This document shows positions 57,394 through 64,000 of a DNA stretch of 64,000 nt, one piece after another. A program made the position numbers and the translations under genes. The DNA lies in contig NZ_LIVV01000009.1 in the NCBI RefSeq assembly GCF_001905825.1, positions 372,001 to 436,000 on the forward strand, read 5' to 3'. The notes under the pieces are model-generated. The model made no database searches and had not been told where the DNA came from. It saw nothing but the letters and a program-made list of their open reading frames with translations. Position 1 is the first letter of the stretch. Every line of letters begins with the position of its first letter. Source of the stretch: Streptomyces sp. CB02009 (GTDB lineage Bacteria > Actinomycetota > Actinomycetes > Streptomycetales > Streptomycetaceae).

Positions 57394-58629
57394 GTGGCCG
57401 CGATGCAGCTGACACGGACACACCGAATACTCATCGGCCTCGTCATCGCCGGTGCGCTGATCATCGCGGGGATCGGTTTCGCGGGTTCGTACGCGGCGGT
57501 GCGCGAGCTCGCCGTGCAGAAGGGCTTCGGCACCTTCTCGTACTTCTTCCCGATCGGCATCGACGCGGGCATCTGTGTGCTGCTCGCGCTGGATCTGCTG
57601 CTGACGTGGCTGCGGATCCCGTTCCCGCTGCTGCGGCAGACGGCGTGGGTGCTGACGGCGGCGACGATCGCGTTCAACGGTGCGGCCGCCTGGCCCGACC
57701 CGCTGGGTGTCGGGATGCACGCGGTGATCCCGATCCTGTTCGTCGTGGCCGTGGAGGCCGCGCGGCACGCGGTGGGCCGGATCGCGGACATCACCGCGGA
57801 CAAGCACATGGAGGGCGTCCGGCTGACCCGCTGGCTGCTGTCGCCGGTGCCGACGTTCCGGTTGTGGCGCCGGATGAAGCTGTGGGAGCTCCGTTCGTAC
57901 GAGCAGGTGATCAAGCTGGAGCAGGAGCGGCTGATCTACCAGGCGCGTCTCCAGGCGCGTTTCGGCCGGAGCTGGCGCCGTAAGGCGCCGGTGGAGGCGT
58001 TGATGCCGCTGCGTCTGGCGCGGTACGGGGTGCCGCTCGCGGAGACGGCGGCGGCGGGTCTCGCGGCGGCCGGTATCGAGCCGGCCGTGCTGCCTCCGCA
58101 GCCGCAGGGCGGGTCGCCGCTGTTGCCTCAGCAGCCTCAGGCGCCGCAGCCTCTCCAGTCGGCCCAGCAGCCCCAGCCGGTGCAGCTCGCGGCCGCGCCG
58201 CAGCCGCTTCCCGATGCGCCGGAGGATGCCGAGGGCAGCCCGTGGTTCGCGGGGCAGGCGCGGCCGGACGGCTACCAGGGTTCGTACAACCCGCAGATCG
58301 TCGACGGTCTGGAGCCGATCCCGGTGCCGGTGCCGCTCGGTCCGGAGGACGTTCCGCCGCCGGGGCCGGAGGAGTTCGTCGAGTATCCCGAGTACGTGGA
58401 GGAGCAGCCGGAGCCGCAGGAGGTCGAGGAGTTCCGCGAGGTCGTCTACAAGCAGACCTGGGCGTACGCGGTGGAGAACGACCGCTTCCCCGAGACCCAG
58501 GAGCTCGAACGGCTGGTGGCCGATCACTACGGCGTCGAGCAGCTCCGTAATCCGGAGCTGCTCCACCAGGTGATCCCCGAGGTCCAGCAGCGGATCCAGC
58601 AGGACATGCAGGAGTACCGCACTCCCTGA
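57394..58629 (+). CDS. DUF2637 membrane protein with long Pro/Gln-rich tail
   Basis: 411 aa from GTG with GGAGG nine bases upstream; an internal ATG at 57403 lies too far from it. Four membrane helices (about 12-130) form the DUF2637/SpdB-like core (FFPIGIDAGICVLLALDLLL), then a basic helical segment (LWRRMKLWELRSYEQVIKLEQE) and about 200 residues rich in Pro, Gln and Glu. DUF2637 proteins are known from conjugative plasmid transfer (spread) functions and, as here, from conserved chromosomal loci. Ends at a strong terminator. Confidence 0.85.
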   Translation: MAAMQLTRTHRILIGLVIAGALIIAGIGFAGSYAAVRELAVQKGFGTFSYFFPIGIDAGICVLLALDLLLTWLRIPFPLLRQTAWVLTAATIAFNGAAAWPDPLGVGMHAVIPILFVVAVEAARHAVGRIADITADKHMEGVRLTRWLLSPVPTFRLWRRMKLWELRSYEQVIKLEQERLIYQARLQARFGRSWRRKAPVEALMPLRLARYGVPLAETAAAGLAAAGIEPAVLPPQPQGGSPLLPQQPQAPQPLQSAQQPQPVQLAAAPQPLPDAPEDAEGSPWFAGQARPDGYQGSYNPQIVDGLEPIPVPVPLGPEDVPPPGPEEFVEYPEYVEEQPEPQEVEEFREVVYKQTWAYAVENDRFPETQELERLVADHYGVEQLRNPELLHQVIPEVQQRIQQDMQEYRTP

Positions 58630-58642
58630 TCCGCTCGGGAGT

Positions 58643-58689
58643 ACGCGTGAGGGCCGCCACCCGGTTTCCGGGTGGCGGCCCTCACGCGT
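58643..58689. terminator. Exceptionally long perfect hairpin terminator
   Basis: Left arm 58643-58664 and right arm 58668-58689 form 22 perfect base pairs with a TTT loop; the arms begin ACGCGTGAGG and end CCTCACGCGT. It lies between the convergent DUF2637 and lysS genes and can serve both. Confidence 0.85.
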
Positions 58690-58708
58690 GGTCAGTTCCT
58701 CCGCGCGC

Positions 58709-60433
58709 TCACGCGCCGAGGAGCTTCCTCACCCGGTCCGCGCCCACGGCGAGCAGCAGCGTGGGCAGTCGGGGCCCGGTCTCGCGGCTGACGAGGAGCT
58801 TGTAGAGCAGGGCGAAGAACGCGCGCTGGGCGAGCTTCAGCTCGGGCGTCGGCTTGGCCTCGGCGTCGAGACCGGCCATGACCTTCGGGACGCCGTAGAC
58901 GAGGGTGGTGAGCCCGTCGAGCGACCAGTGGCTGTCGAGGCCTTCGAGGAGCAGCCGGAGCGACTCGCGGCCCTCGTCGTCGAGGGAGCCGAGGAGTTCG
59001 GTGTCGGGCTCTTCGCGGACGATGGTGCGCTGGTCGGCCGGGACCTGGTTGGTGATCCAGTTCTCGGCGCGGTCGAGGCGCGGCCGGACCTCGTCGAGGG
59101 AGGTGACCGGGTTCTCGGGGTCGAGTTCGGTCAGGATCCGCAGGGTCTGCTCGTCGTGGCCGGCGGTGATGTCCATGACCGAGGCGAGCGTGCGGTACGG
59201 GAGCGGGCGCGGGGTGCGCGGAAGCTCGCCGGCGGCCGTGCGGGCGGCCCGGGTGTGGGCGGCGGCGTCGGCGGGCAGCACGCTGCCGTCGGCGACCTTG
59301 GCCTCCAGCTTGTCCCACTCGTCGTAGAGCCGCTGAATCTCCTGGTCGAAGGCGATCTTGAAGGACTGGTTGGGGCGGCGGCGTGCGTACAGCCAGCGCA
59401 GCAGCGGTGCTTCCATGATCTTGAGCGCGTCGGCGGCGGTCGGGACGCCACCGCGCGAGGAGGACATCTTGGCCATGCCGCTGATGCCGACGAAGGCGTA
59501 CATCGGGCCGATGGGCTGGACGCCGTCGAAGATCTCGCGGACGATCTGGCCGCCGACGACGAAGGACGAGCCGGGCGAGGAGTGGTCGACGCCGGAGGGC
59601 TCGAAGATGACGCCTTCGTACGCCCAGCGCATCGGCCAGTCGACCTTCCAGACCAGCTTGCCGCGGTTGAACTCGCTGAGCTTCACGGTCTCGGCGAAGC
59701 CGCAGTCGGTGCAGGTGTAGGCCAGCTCGGTGGTGTCGTCGTCGTACGAGGTGACCGTGGTGAGGTCCTTCTCGCACTGCCCGCAGTAGGGCTTGTAGGG
59801 GAAGTAGCCCGAGGAGCCGCCGGAGCCGTCGTCCTCGTTCGCCGCGCCGGAGCCCTCCTCGGCCTCCAGCTCGGCCTCGTCGACCGCCTTCTGCGACTGC
59901 TTCTTCGGCGCCTTCTTCGTCCGGTACTGGTCGAGGATGGCGTCGATGTCGCCGCGGTGCTTCATGGCGTGCAGGATCTGCTCGCGGTACGTGCCCGCGG
60001 TGTACTGCTCGGTCTGGCTGATCGGGTCGTACTCGACGCCGAGCTCGGCCAGGGACTCGACCATGGCGGCCTTGAAGTGCTCGGCCCAGTTGGGGTGGGG
60101 CGAGCCGGCGGGGGCCGGGACCGAGGTCAGCGGCTTGCCGATGTGCTCGGCCCAGGACTCGTCGATGCCCTCGATGCCGTTCGGCACCTTGCGGTAGCGG
60201 TCGTAGTCGTCCCAGGAGATCAGGTGCCTGACCTCGTGCCCGCGGCGGCGGATCTCGTCGGCGACCAGGTGCGGGGTCATGACCTCGCGGAGGTTGCCCA
60301 GGTGGATCGGGCCGGACGGGGAGAGGCCGGAGGCGACGACGACCGGTTTGCCAGGCGCACGTCGCTCCGACTCGGCGATGACCTCGTCCGCGAAACGGGA
60401 GACCCAGTCGGTCTCGGTGCTGCTCTGAGCCAC
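58709..60433 (-). CDS. lysS: Class I lysyl-tRNA synthetase
   Basis: 574 aa from GTG at 60433 (AAGGA ten bases upstream). Class I signatures: GLSPSGPIHLGN (HIGH) and GISGMAKMSSSRGG (KMSKS). A zinc ribbon is formed by CGQCEKD and CTDCGF within an acidic insert. C-terminal anticodon-binding helical domain. It charges tRNA-Lys, and is the archaeal-type enzyme used instead of, or next to, the class II form in many actinobacteria. Divergent from argS over a 218-bp region that has two DnaA boxes. Confidence 0.95.
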   Translation of the reverse strand: MAQSSTETDWVSRFADEVIAESERRAPGKPVVVASGLSPSGPIHLGNLREVMTPHLVADEIRRRGHEVRHLISWDDYDRYRKVPNGIEGIDESWAEHIGKPLTSVPAPAGSPHPNWAEHFKAAMVESLAELGVEYDPISQTEQYTAGTYREQILHAMKHRGDIDAILDQYRTKKAPKKQSQKAVDEAELEAEEGSGAANEDDGSGGSSGYFPYKPYCGQCEKDLTTVTSYDDDTTELAYTCTDCGFAETVKLSEFNRGKLVWKVDWPMRWAYEGVIFEPSGVDHSSPGSSFVVGGQIVREIFDGVQPIGPMYAFVGISGMAKMSSSRGGVPTAADALKIMEAPLLRWLYARRRPNQSFKIAFDQEIQRLYDEWDKLEAKVADGSVLPADAAAHTRAARTAAGELPRTPRPLPYRTLASVMDITAGHDEQTLRILTELDPENPVTSLDEVRPRLDRAENWITNQVPADQRTIVREEPDTELLGSLDDEGRESLRLLLEGLDSHWSLDGLTTLVYGVPKVMAGLDAEAKPTPELKLAQRAFFALLYKLLVSRETGPRLPTLLLAVGADRVRKLLGA

Positions 60434-60517
60434 GGTCGGTACGTCCTTCTTCCTGGGTGGGGTGCTGCCTGAGGGAGCTACGTGAGCCATTCTCCCAGAC
60501 GGAAGAGCGCTCCCCGA

Positions 60518-60567
60518 GGTTGTCCACAGGCGGAGATCGCCCGCGTCCCCCGGTTGTCCACAGGCGG
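60518..60567 (+). other. Two DnaA-box-like direct repeats between lysS and argS
   Basis: GGTTGTCCACAGGCGG occurs at 60518-60533 and again at 60552-60567, 34 bp apart. Each contains TTGTCCACA, the Streptomyces DnaA-box consensus as I recall it (60520-60528 and 60554-60562). Both are in the divergent promoter region of two tRNA synthetase genes. Confidence 0.55.
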
Positions 60568-60651
60568 GGAAATCACGTTGCGCCGCCATGGGACACTTGA
60601 CAAGCGATTTAGACGCGCAGAACTCCCCGAACTCAACAGGAACGGAAGCTC

Positions 60652-62448
60652 ATGGCCTCGGTCCCTTCCCTCGCTTCGACCGTGCAGCAGCGCCTCGCGG
60701 ACGGCCTCTCGGCAGCTCTGCCGGACGCCGGGTCCGCCGACCCGCTGCTCCGACGAAGCGACCGGGCCGACTTCCAGGCCAACGGCATCCTGGCGCTGGC
60801 CAAGCGCCTCAAGGGCAATCCGCGTGAGCTGGCCACCCAGGTGGTCGCCGCGATCCCGGAGAACGACGTCCTGAAGGAGATCGAGGTCTCGGGCCCCGGC
60901 TTCCTGAACATCACGGTCACGGACGCGGCGATCGTGCGGACCCTCGCGGCCCGCGCCGCCGACGCCCGGCTCGGGGTGCCGTTCAACGAGTCGGCCGGCA
61001 CGACGGTGATCGACTACGCCCAGCCGAACGTGGCGAAGGAGATGCACGTCGGGCACCTGCGCTCCGCCGTGATCGGCGCCGCGATGGTCGAGATCCTGGA
61101 GTTCACCGGTGAGAGCGTGGTCCGCCGCCACCACATCGGCGACTGGGGCACCCAGTTCGGCATGCTCATCCAGTACCTGATCGAGCACCCGCACGAGCTG
61201 GACCACAAGGCCGAGGACGGCGCGGAGGTCTCCGGTGAGGAGGCCATGTCGAACCTGAACCGGCTCTACAAGGCCTCGCGCGCGCTCTTCGACTCGGACG
61301 AGGAGTTCAAGACGCGGGCCCGGGCGCGCGTCGTCGACCTCCAGGCCGGCGAGGAGCAGACCCTCGCCCTGTGGCAGCGGTTCGTCGACGAGTCGAAGAT
61401 CTACTTCTACTCGGTCTTCGACAAGCTGGACATGGACATCCGGGACGGCGACGTCGTCGGCGAGTCCGGCTACAACGACATGCTGGTGGAGACCTGCCGC
61501 ATCCTGGAGGAGTCGGGCGTCGCCGTCCGCTCCGAGGGTGCGCTGTGCGTGTTCTTCGACGACGTGAAGGGCCCGGACGGCAACCCGACGCCGCTGATCG
61601 TCCAGAAGTCCGACGGCGGCTTCGGCTACGCGGCGACGGACCTCTCGGCGATCCGCGACCGTGTGCAGAACCTGAAGGCGACGTCCCTGCTGTACGTGGT
61701 GGACGCCCGTCAGTCGCTGCACTTCAAGATGGTCTTCGAGACCGCCCGCCGGGCGGGCTGGCTGAACGAGGACGTGAAGGCGGTCCAGCTGGCGTTCGGC
61801 ACGGTCCTCGGCAAGGACGGCAAGCCGTTCAAGACCCGTGAGGGCGAGACGGTCAGGCTGGTGGACCTGCTGGACGAGGCGGTGGACCGGGCGACGTCGG
61901 TCGTGCGCGGCAAGGCGGACGACTACCTCGCGAAGAACGGCGAGGCGCTCCTGACCGAGTCGGAGATCGTCGAGAACGGCCAGTACGTCGGCATCGGCGC
62001 GGTGAAGTACGCCGACCTGTCGACGTCGGCCGCGCGCGACTACAAGTTCGACCTGGACCAGATGGTCTCGCTGAACGGCGACACGTCGGTGTACGTGCAG
62101 TACGCCTACGCGCGTGTGAAGTCGATCTTCGGGAAGGCCGGCGACCGCACGCCGCTGGCGCACCCGGAGCTGGAGCTGGCCCCGGCCGAGCGCGCGCTCG
62201 GTCTGCACCTGGACCAGTTCGGCGAGGTGATCGAGGAGACGGCCGCGGAGTACGCCCCGCACAAGCTGGCCGCGTACCTGTACCAGCTGGCCTCGCTGTT
62301 CACGACGTTCTACTCGGAGTGCCCGGTCATCAAGCCGGCGCCGGCGCAGGACATCGCGGAGAACCGCCTCTTCCTGTCCGACCTGACCGCCCGCACCCTG
62401 CACCAGGGCATGGCCCTGCTGGGCATCAGGACGCCCGAGCGCCTCTGA
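60652..62448 (+). CDS. argS: Arginyl-tRNA synthetase
   Basis: 598 aa. N-terminal additional domain (VSGPGFLNITVTD), class I core with AKEMHVGHLRS (HIGH equivalent) and IGDWGTQFGMLI, the KMSKS position reading GKPFKTREGE, and the C-terminal anticodon-binding DALR domain (YVQYAYARVKSIF, ending HQGMALLGIRTPERL). It charges tRNA-Arg. GGAACGGAAG lies close upstream of the ATG. A terminator follows. Confidence 0.96.
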   Translation: MASVPSLASTVQQRLADGLSAALPDAGSADPLLRRSDRADFQANGILALAKRLKGNPRELATQVVAAIPENDVLKEIEVSGPGFLNITVTDAAIVRTLAARAADARLGVPFNESAGTTVIDYAQPNVAKEMHVGHLRSAVIGAAMVEILEFTGESVVRRHHIGDWGTQFGMLIQYLIEHPHELDHKAEDGAEVSGEEAMSNLNRLYKASRALFDSDEEFKTRARARVVDLQAGEEQTLALWQRFVDESKIYFYSVFDKLDMDIRDGDVVGESGYNDMLVETCRILEESGVAVRSEGALCVFFDDVKGPDGNPTPLIVQKSDGGFGYAATDLSAIRDRVQNLKATSLLYVVDARQSLHFKMVFETARRAGWLNEDVKAVQLAFGTVLGKDGKPFKTREGETVRLVDLLDEAVDRATSVVRGKADDYLAKNGEALLTESEIVENGQYVGIGAVKYADLSTSAARDYKFDLDQMVSLNGDTSVYVQYAYARVKSIFGKAGDRTPLAHPELELAPAERALGLHLDQFGEVIEETAAEYAPHKLAAYLYQLASLFTTFYSECPVIKPAPAQDIAENRLFLSDLTARTLHQGMALLGIRTPERL

Positions 62449-62473
62449 CGGTCCCGGAAGCGGCATGAAGGGC

Positions 62474-62509
62474 GAGGCCCCCGGTACGGATCACCGTGCC
62501 GGGGGCCTC
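62474..62509. terminator. Hairpin terminator after argS
   Basis: GAGGCCCCCGGTACGG (62474-62489), loop ATCA, CCGTGCCGGGGGCCTC (62494-62509): 16-bp stem with one wobble pair. It also abuts the end of the convergent DUF1876 gene. Confidence 0.8.
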
Positions 62510-62513
62510 GTCG

Positions 62514-62786
62514 TCAGCGGAGGGTGTGCGAGGTCCGGCCCGAGACCTCGTCGATCTCCGTATGGGCCTTCTGGAGCAGCTGGGAGGCGAGGTCCATCAG
62601 CGCGCGTGCGCCGGCGATCTCCTCGCCCACTCTCAGCTGGTCCGGGTCGGAGGGGTGCCGGTTGGCCGTGCCGTGGGCCCGGAACTCGGTGCCGTCGCTG
62701 AGCCGCACCATGGCCGCGGCCCGCGTCCGGTCGCCCTCCTCCTGGAACTCCATCTCGACATGCCATCCGACAAGCGTGTGCATCAT
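62514..62786 (-). CDS. DUF1876-family small protein
   Basis: 90 aa from ATG at 62786 with GGAGG eight bases upstream; GTG at 62795 would place the ribosome site against the start. The dsRBD-like DUF1876 pattern is visible: GWHVEMEFQEEGDRTRAAAMV, LSDGTEFRAHGTANRHPSD and EIAGARALMDLASQLLQKA. Actinobacterial family of unknown function, possibly stress-linked. Confidence 0.85.
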   Translation of the reverse strand: MMHTLVGWHVEMEFQEEGDRTRAAAMVRLSDGTEFRAHGTANRHPSDPDQLRVGEEIAGARALMDLASQLLQKAHTEIDEVSGRTSHTLR

Positions 62787-62893
62787 GAGGACCACCTCCA
62801 GCGAGGTACCTGTCGGCTACCTCTCCAGGGTGCGCCGCCGCGTGCCGCACCACCACTCGCTTCGTTGTCAGTGGCGCCGCGTACGTTCTCGGC

Positions 62894-63673
62894 ATGGCGA
62901 TGATCCCGAACCAGCTGCCCCGGCTCGCAGCCGATCCGACCGGCCGTTCCCTCGGCCTCGACCTGCCGCCCGGCGCCCTCACCGGCCCGGCGGACGCCCC
63001 GTACCTCTGGTCGGGGCACGGGGCGGCGGGCCCGTCGGCATGGGGCGCGCTGCGCCCGGCGGCCCGCACGGCGGGACTGCTGCCGGTGCTGCTGGGCGGT
63101 GACTGGGGCCTGGACCGGTGGGAGCTGATGCCGGAGCGGATGAGCGACCCGGCCGACCATGACGCGGACGAGGTCCTCGCCGGGTTCTGGCGGGCGAACG
63201 CGTCCGAGGAGATACCGGGAAGCGGCGACTGGCCGGGCCTCGCTCCCGAGCAGGCGTACGACACGGACCCGGACGGGGCGGCGGCCGCCGTCGCCGAGAT
63301 GCTGACGGAGCCGGGCTTCTGGCTGGAGGACGCCCGTCCGGCCCTGGTTCCGGCGCGGCGCAGCGCGGACATCCCGGCGGTGATCGGCTGGACGGGGCCG
63401 CTGAACCACGAGAACGACGTGGCCCGGCTGTGCGCGGTGCTGCGGTCCTGGGAGGACCGCTTCGGGGCGCGGGTCGTCGCGCTCACCTTCGACCAGCTGG
63501 TGGTGTCGGTCGGGGCCCCGCCGACGACCCTGGAGGAGGCCGAGGCGCTGGCGGCGGAGCACTTCGCGTTCTGCCCGGACAACGTGGAGCAGGGCAGCGG
63601 CGACGGCGGTCTGCGCGGATACGCGAGGACGGGGCTGCTGGACAGCCCCGTCTGGACCTTCTGGTGGGACTAG
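62894..63673 (+). CDS. DUF4253-family protein
   Basis: 259 aa. The C-terminal 110 residues match DUF4253: LCAVLRSWEDRFGARVVALTF, then DNVEQGSGDGGLRGYARTG and VWTFWWD at the end. No motif suggesting a reaction. TACGTT (62882-62887) six bases before the ATG indicates a leaderless transcript; the divergent DUF1876 gene is 107 bases away. Function unknown. Confidence 0.8.
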   Translation: MAMIPNQLPRLAADPTGRSLGLDLPPGALTGPADAPYLWSGHGAAGPSAWGALRPAARTAGLLPVLLGGDWGLDRWELMPERMSDPADHDADEVLAGFWRANASEEIPGSGDWPGLAPEQAYDTDPDGAAAAVAEMLTEPGFWLEDARPALVPARRSADIPAVIGWTGPLNHENDVARLCAVLRSWEDRFGARVVALTFDQLVVSVGAPPTTLEEAEALAAEHFAFCPDNVEQGSGDGGLRGYARTGLLDSPVWTFWWD

Positions 63674-63694
63674 GCGGACAGAGACGGCCTAGTC
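63668..63694. terminator. Short hairpin between convergent genes
   Basis: GACTAGGC (63668-63675) and GCCTAGTC (63687-63694) pair around an 11-nt loop. It contains the stop codons of both the DUF4253 and hemB genes. Confidence 0.55.
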
Positions 63695-64000
63695 GCGCGC
63701 GTCGGCGAGCTTCTGGGCGACCTCGGTGGCCCAGTAGGTGAGGATCATCTGCGCGCCGGCCCGCCGGATGCCGGTGAGGGTCTCGAAGATCGCCCGGTCG
63801 CGGTCGATCCAGCCCTTCTCGGCGGCGGCCTCGACCATCGCGTACTCGCCACTGATCTGGTACGCGGCGACGGGCACGTCCACGGATGCGGCGACCTTGG
63901 CGAGGACGTCGAGGTACGGCCCGGCGGGCTTGACCATCACCATGTCGGCGCCCTCCTCCAGGTCGAGGGCGAGCTCGCGCATCGACTCGCGGAGGTTGGC
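63689..64000 (-). CDS. hemB: Delta-aminolevulinic acid dehydratase, C-terminal part (partial)
   Basis: 103 codons read in from the right edge; the N-terminus is outside the window. The segment EEGADMVMVKPAGPYLDVL holds the Schiff-base Lys of porphobilinogen synthase, followed by VPVAAYQISGEYAM, and the typical end ETLTGIRRAGAQMILTYWA. The enzyme joins two 5-aminolevulinates, the product of the hemL route, into porphobilinogen. Convergent with the DUF4253 gene. Confidence 0.95.
   Translation of the reverse strand, partial: ANLRESMRELALDLEEGADMVMVKPAGPYLDVLAKVAASVDVPVAAYQISGEYAMVEAAAEKGWIDRDRAIFETLTGIRRAGAQMILTYWATEVAQKLADARD

Overview
The window is a chromosomal segment from a high-GC actinobacterium, almost certainly Streptomyces or a close relative. 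The evidence is the very strong G/C third-position bias, an AfsK-type kinase carrying a PQQ propeller, futalosine-pathway menaquinone genes, a class I lysyl-tRNA synthetase, DUF3558 lipoproteins with a DUF2637 membrane protein, TTGTCCACA-type DnaA boxes, and many apparently leaderless genes with a TAnnnT box 6-7 bases before the start codon. I see no rRNA, tRNA, CRISPR array, insertion sequence or prophage.

Layout. 0-5 kb: the end of a disordered Pro-rich protein, an AfsK-like Ser/Thr kinase, a VOC protein and a TetR regulator. 5-12.7 kb: a lipid-type block with an F420-type nitroreductase homologue coupled to an acyl-CoA dehydrogenase, a divergent Cys-less Ltp-like thiolase sharing the same operator, a flavin monooxygenase coupled to a PNPOx protein, and an acyl-CoA ligase with an unusual 21-bp repeat array in its leader plus a TetR gene. 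12.8-16.5 kb: a DctA-family symporter, a DUF4229 protein, a GNAT and an AraC/GyrI-like regulator. 16.6-21.6 kb: menaquinone genes (mqnE, an Lrp/AsnC regulator, UbiX, MqnP-like UbiA, UbiD). 21.7-26.5 kb: small membrane and regulatory genes, an EamA exporter, a tiny secreted protein, a nucleoside deaminase and a 2OG oxygenase. 26.5-30.2 kb: a two-gene unit pairing a P-loop STAND-like ATPase with a membrane-anchored periplasmic-binding protein, which is the best candidate for an undescribed sensing system here. 30.2-40.4 kb: a peptidoglycan-binding protein, an AraC regulator, then the System II cytochrome c maturation operon (ResA, CcdA, ResB, CcsB), a deacetylase-like lipoprotein, and hemL coupled to a phosphoglycerate-mutase-family gene. 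40.7-55.3 kb: a mostly accessory or regulatory stretch (APC permease, MerR, orphan FecB-like protein, two GNATs, AraC, NmrA-like reductase, Mut7-C protein, MarR, TetR/monooxygenase pair, SDR, RtcB). 55.4-64 kb: a conserved block with DUF3558 lipoproteins, a DUF2637 protein, divergent lysS and argS, DUF1876 and DUF4253 proteins, and the 3' end of hemB.

How the genes fit together. Heme synthesis (hemL, hemB), cytochrome c maturation and menaquinone synthesis all serve the respiratory chain and sit within one window. Several regulator-target pairs can be read from DNA alone: a TetR/monooxygenase intergenic region with 14-bp operator units in one register over a TTGACA promoter; a MarR gene whose start codon lies inside a palindrome that recurs over the promoter of the NmrA-like gene 2 kb away; and TGAYG-N3-CGTCA boxes in front of both the acyl-CoA dehydrogenase and the thiolase. 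Coordinates rest on reading frame, start-codon context and family lengths; product names come from recalled family motifs, with no database search.
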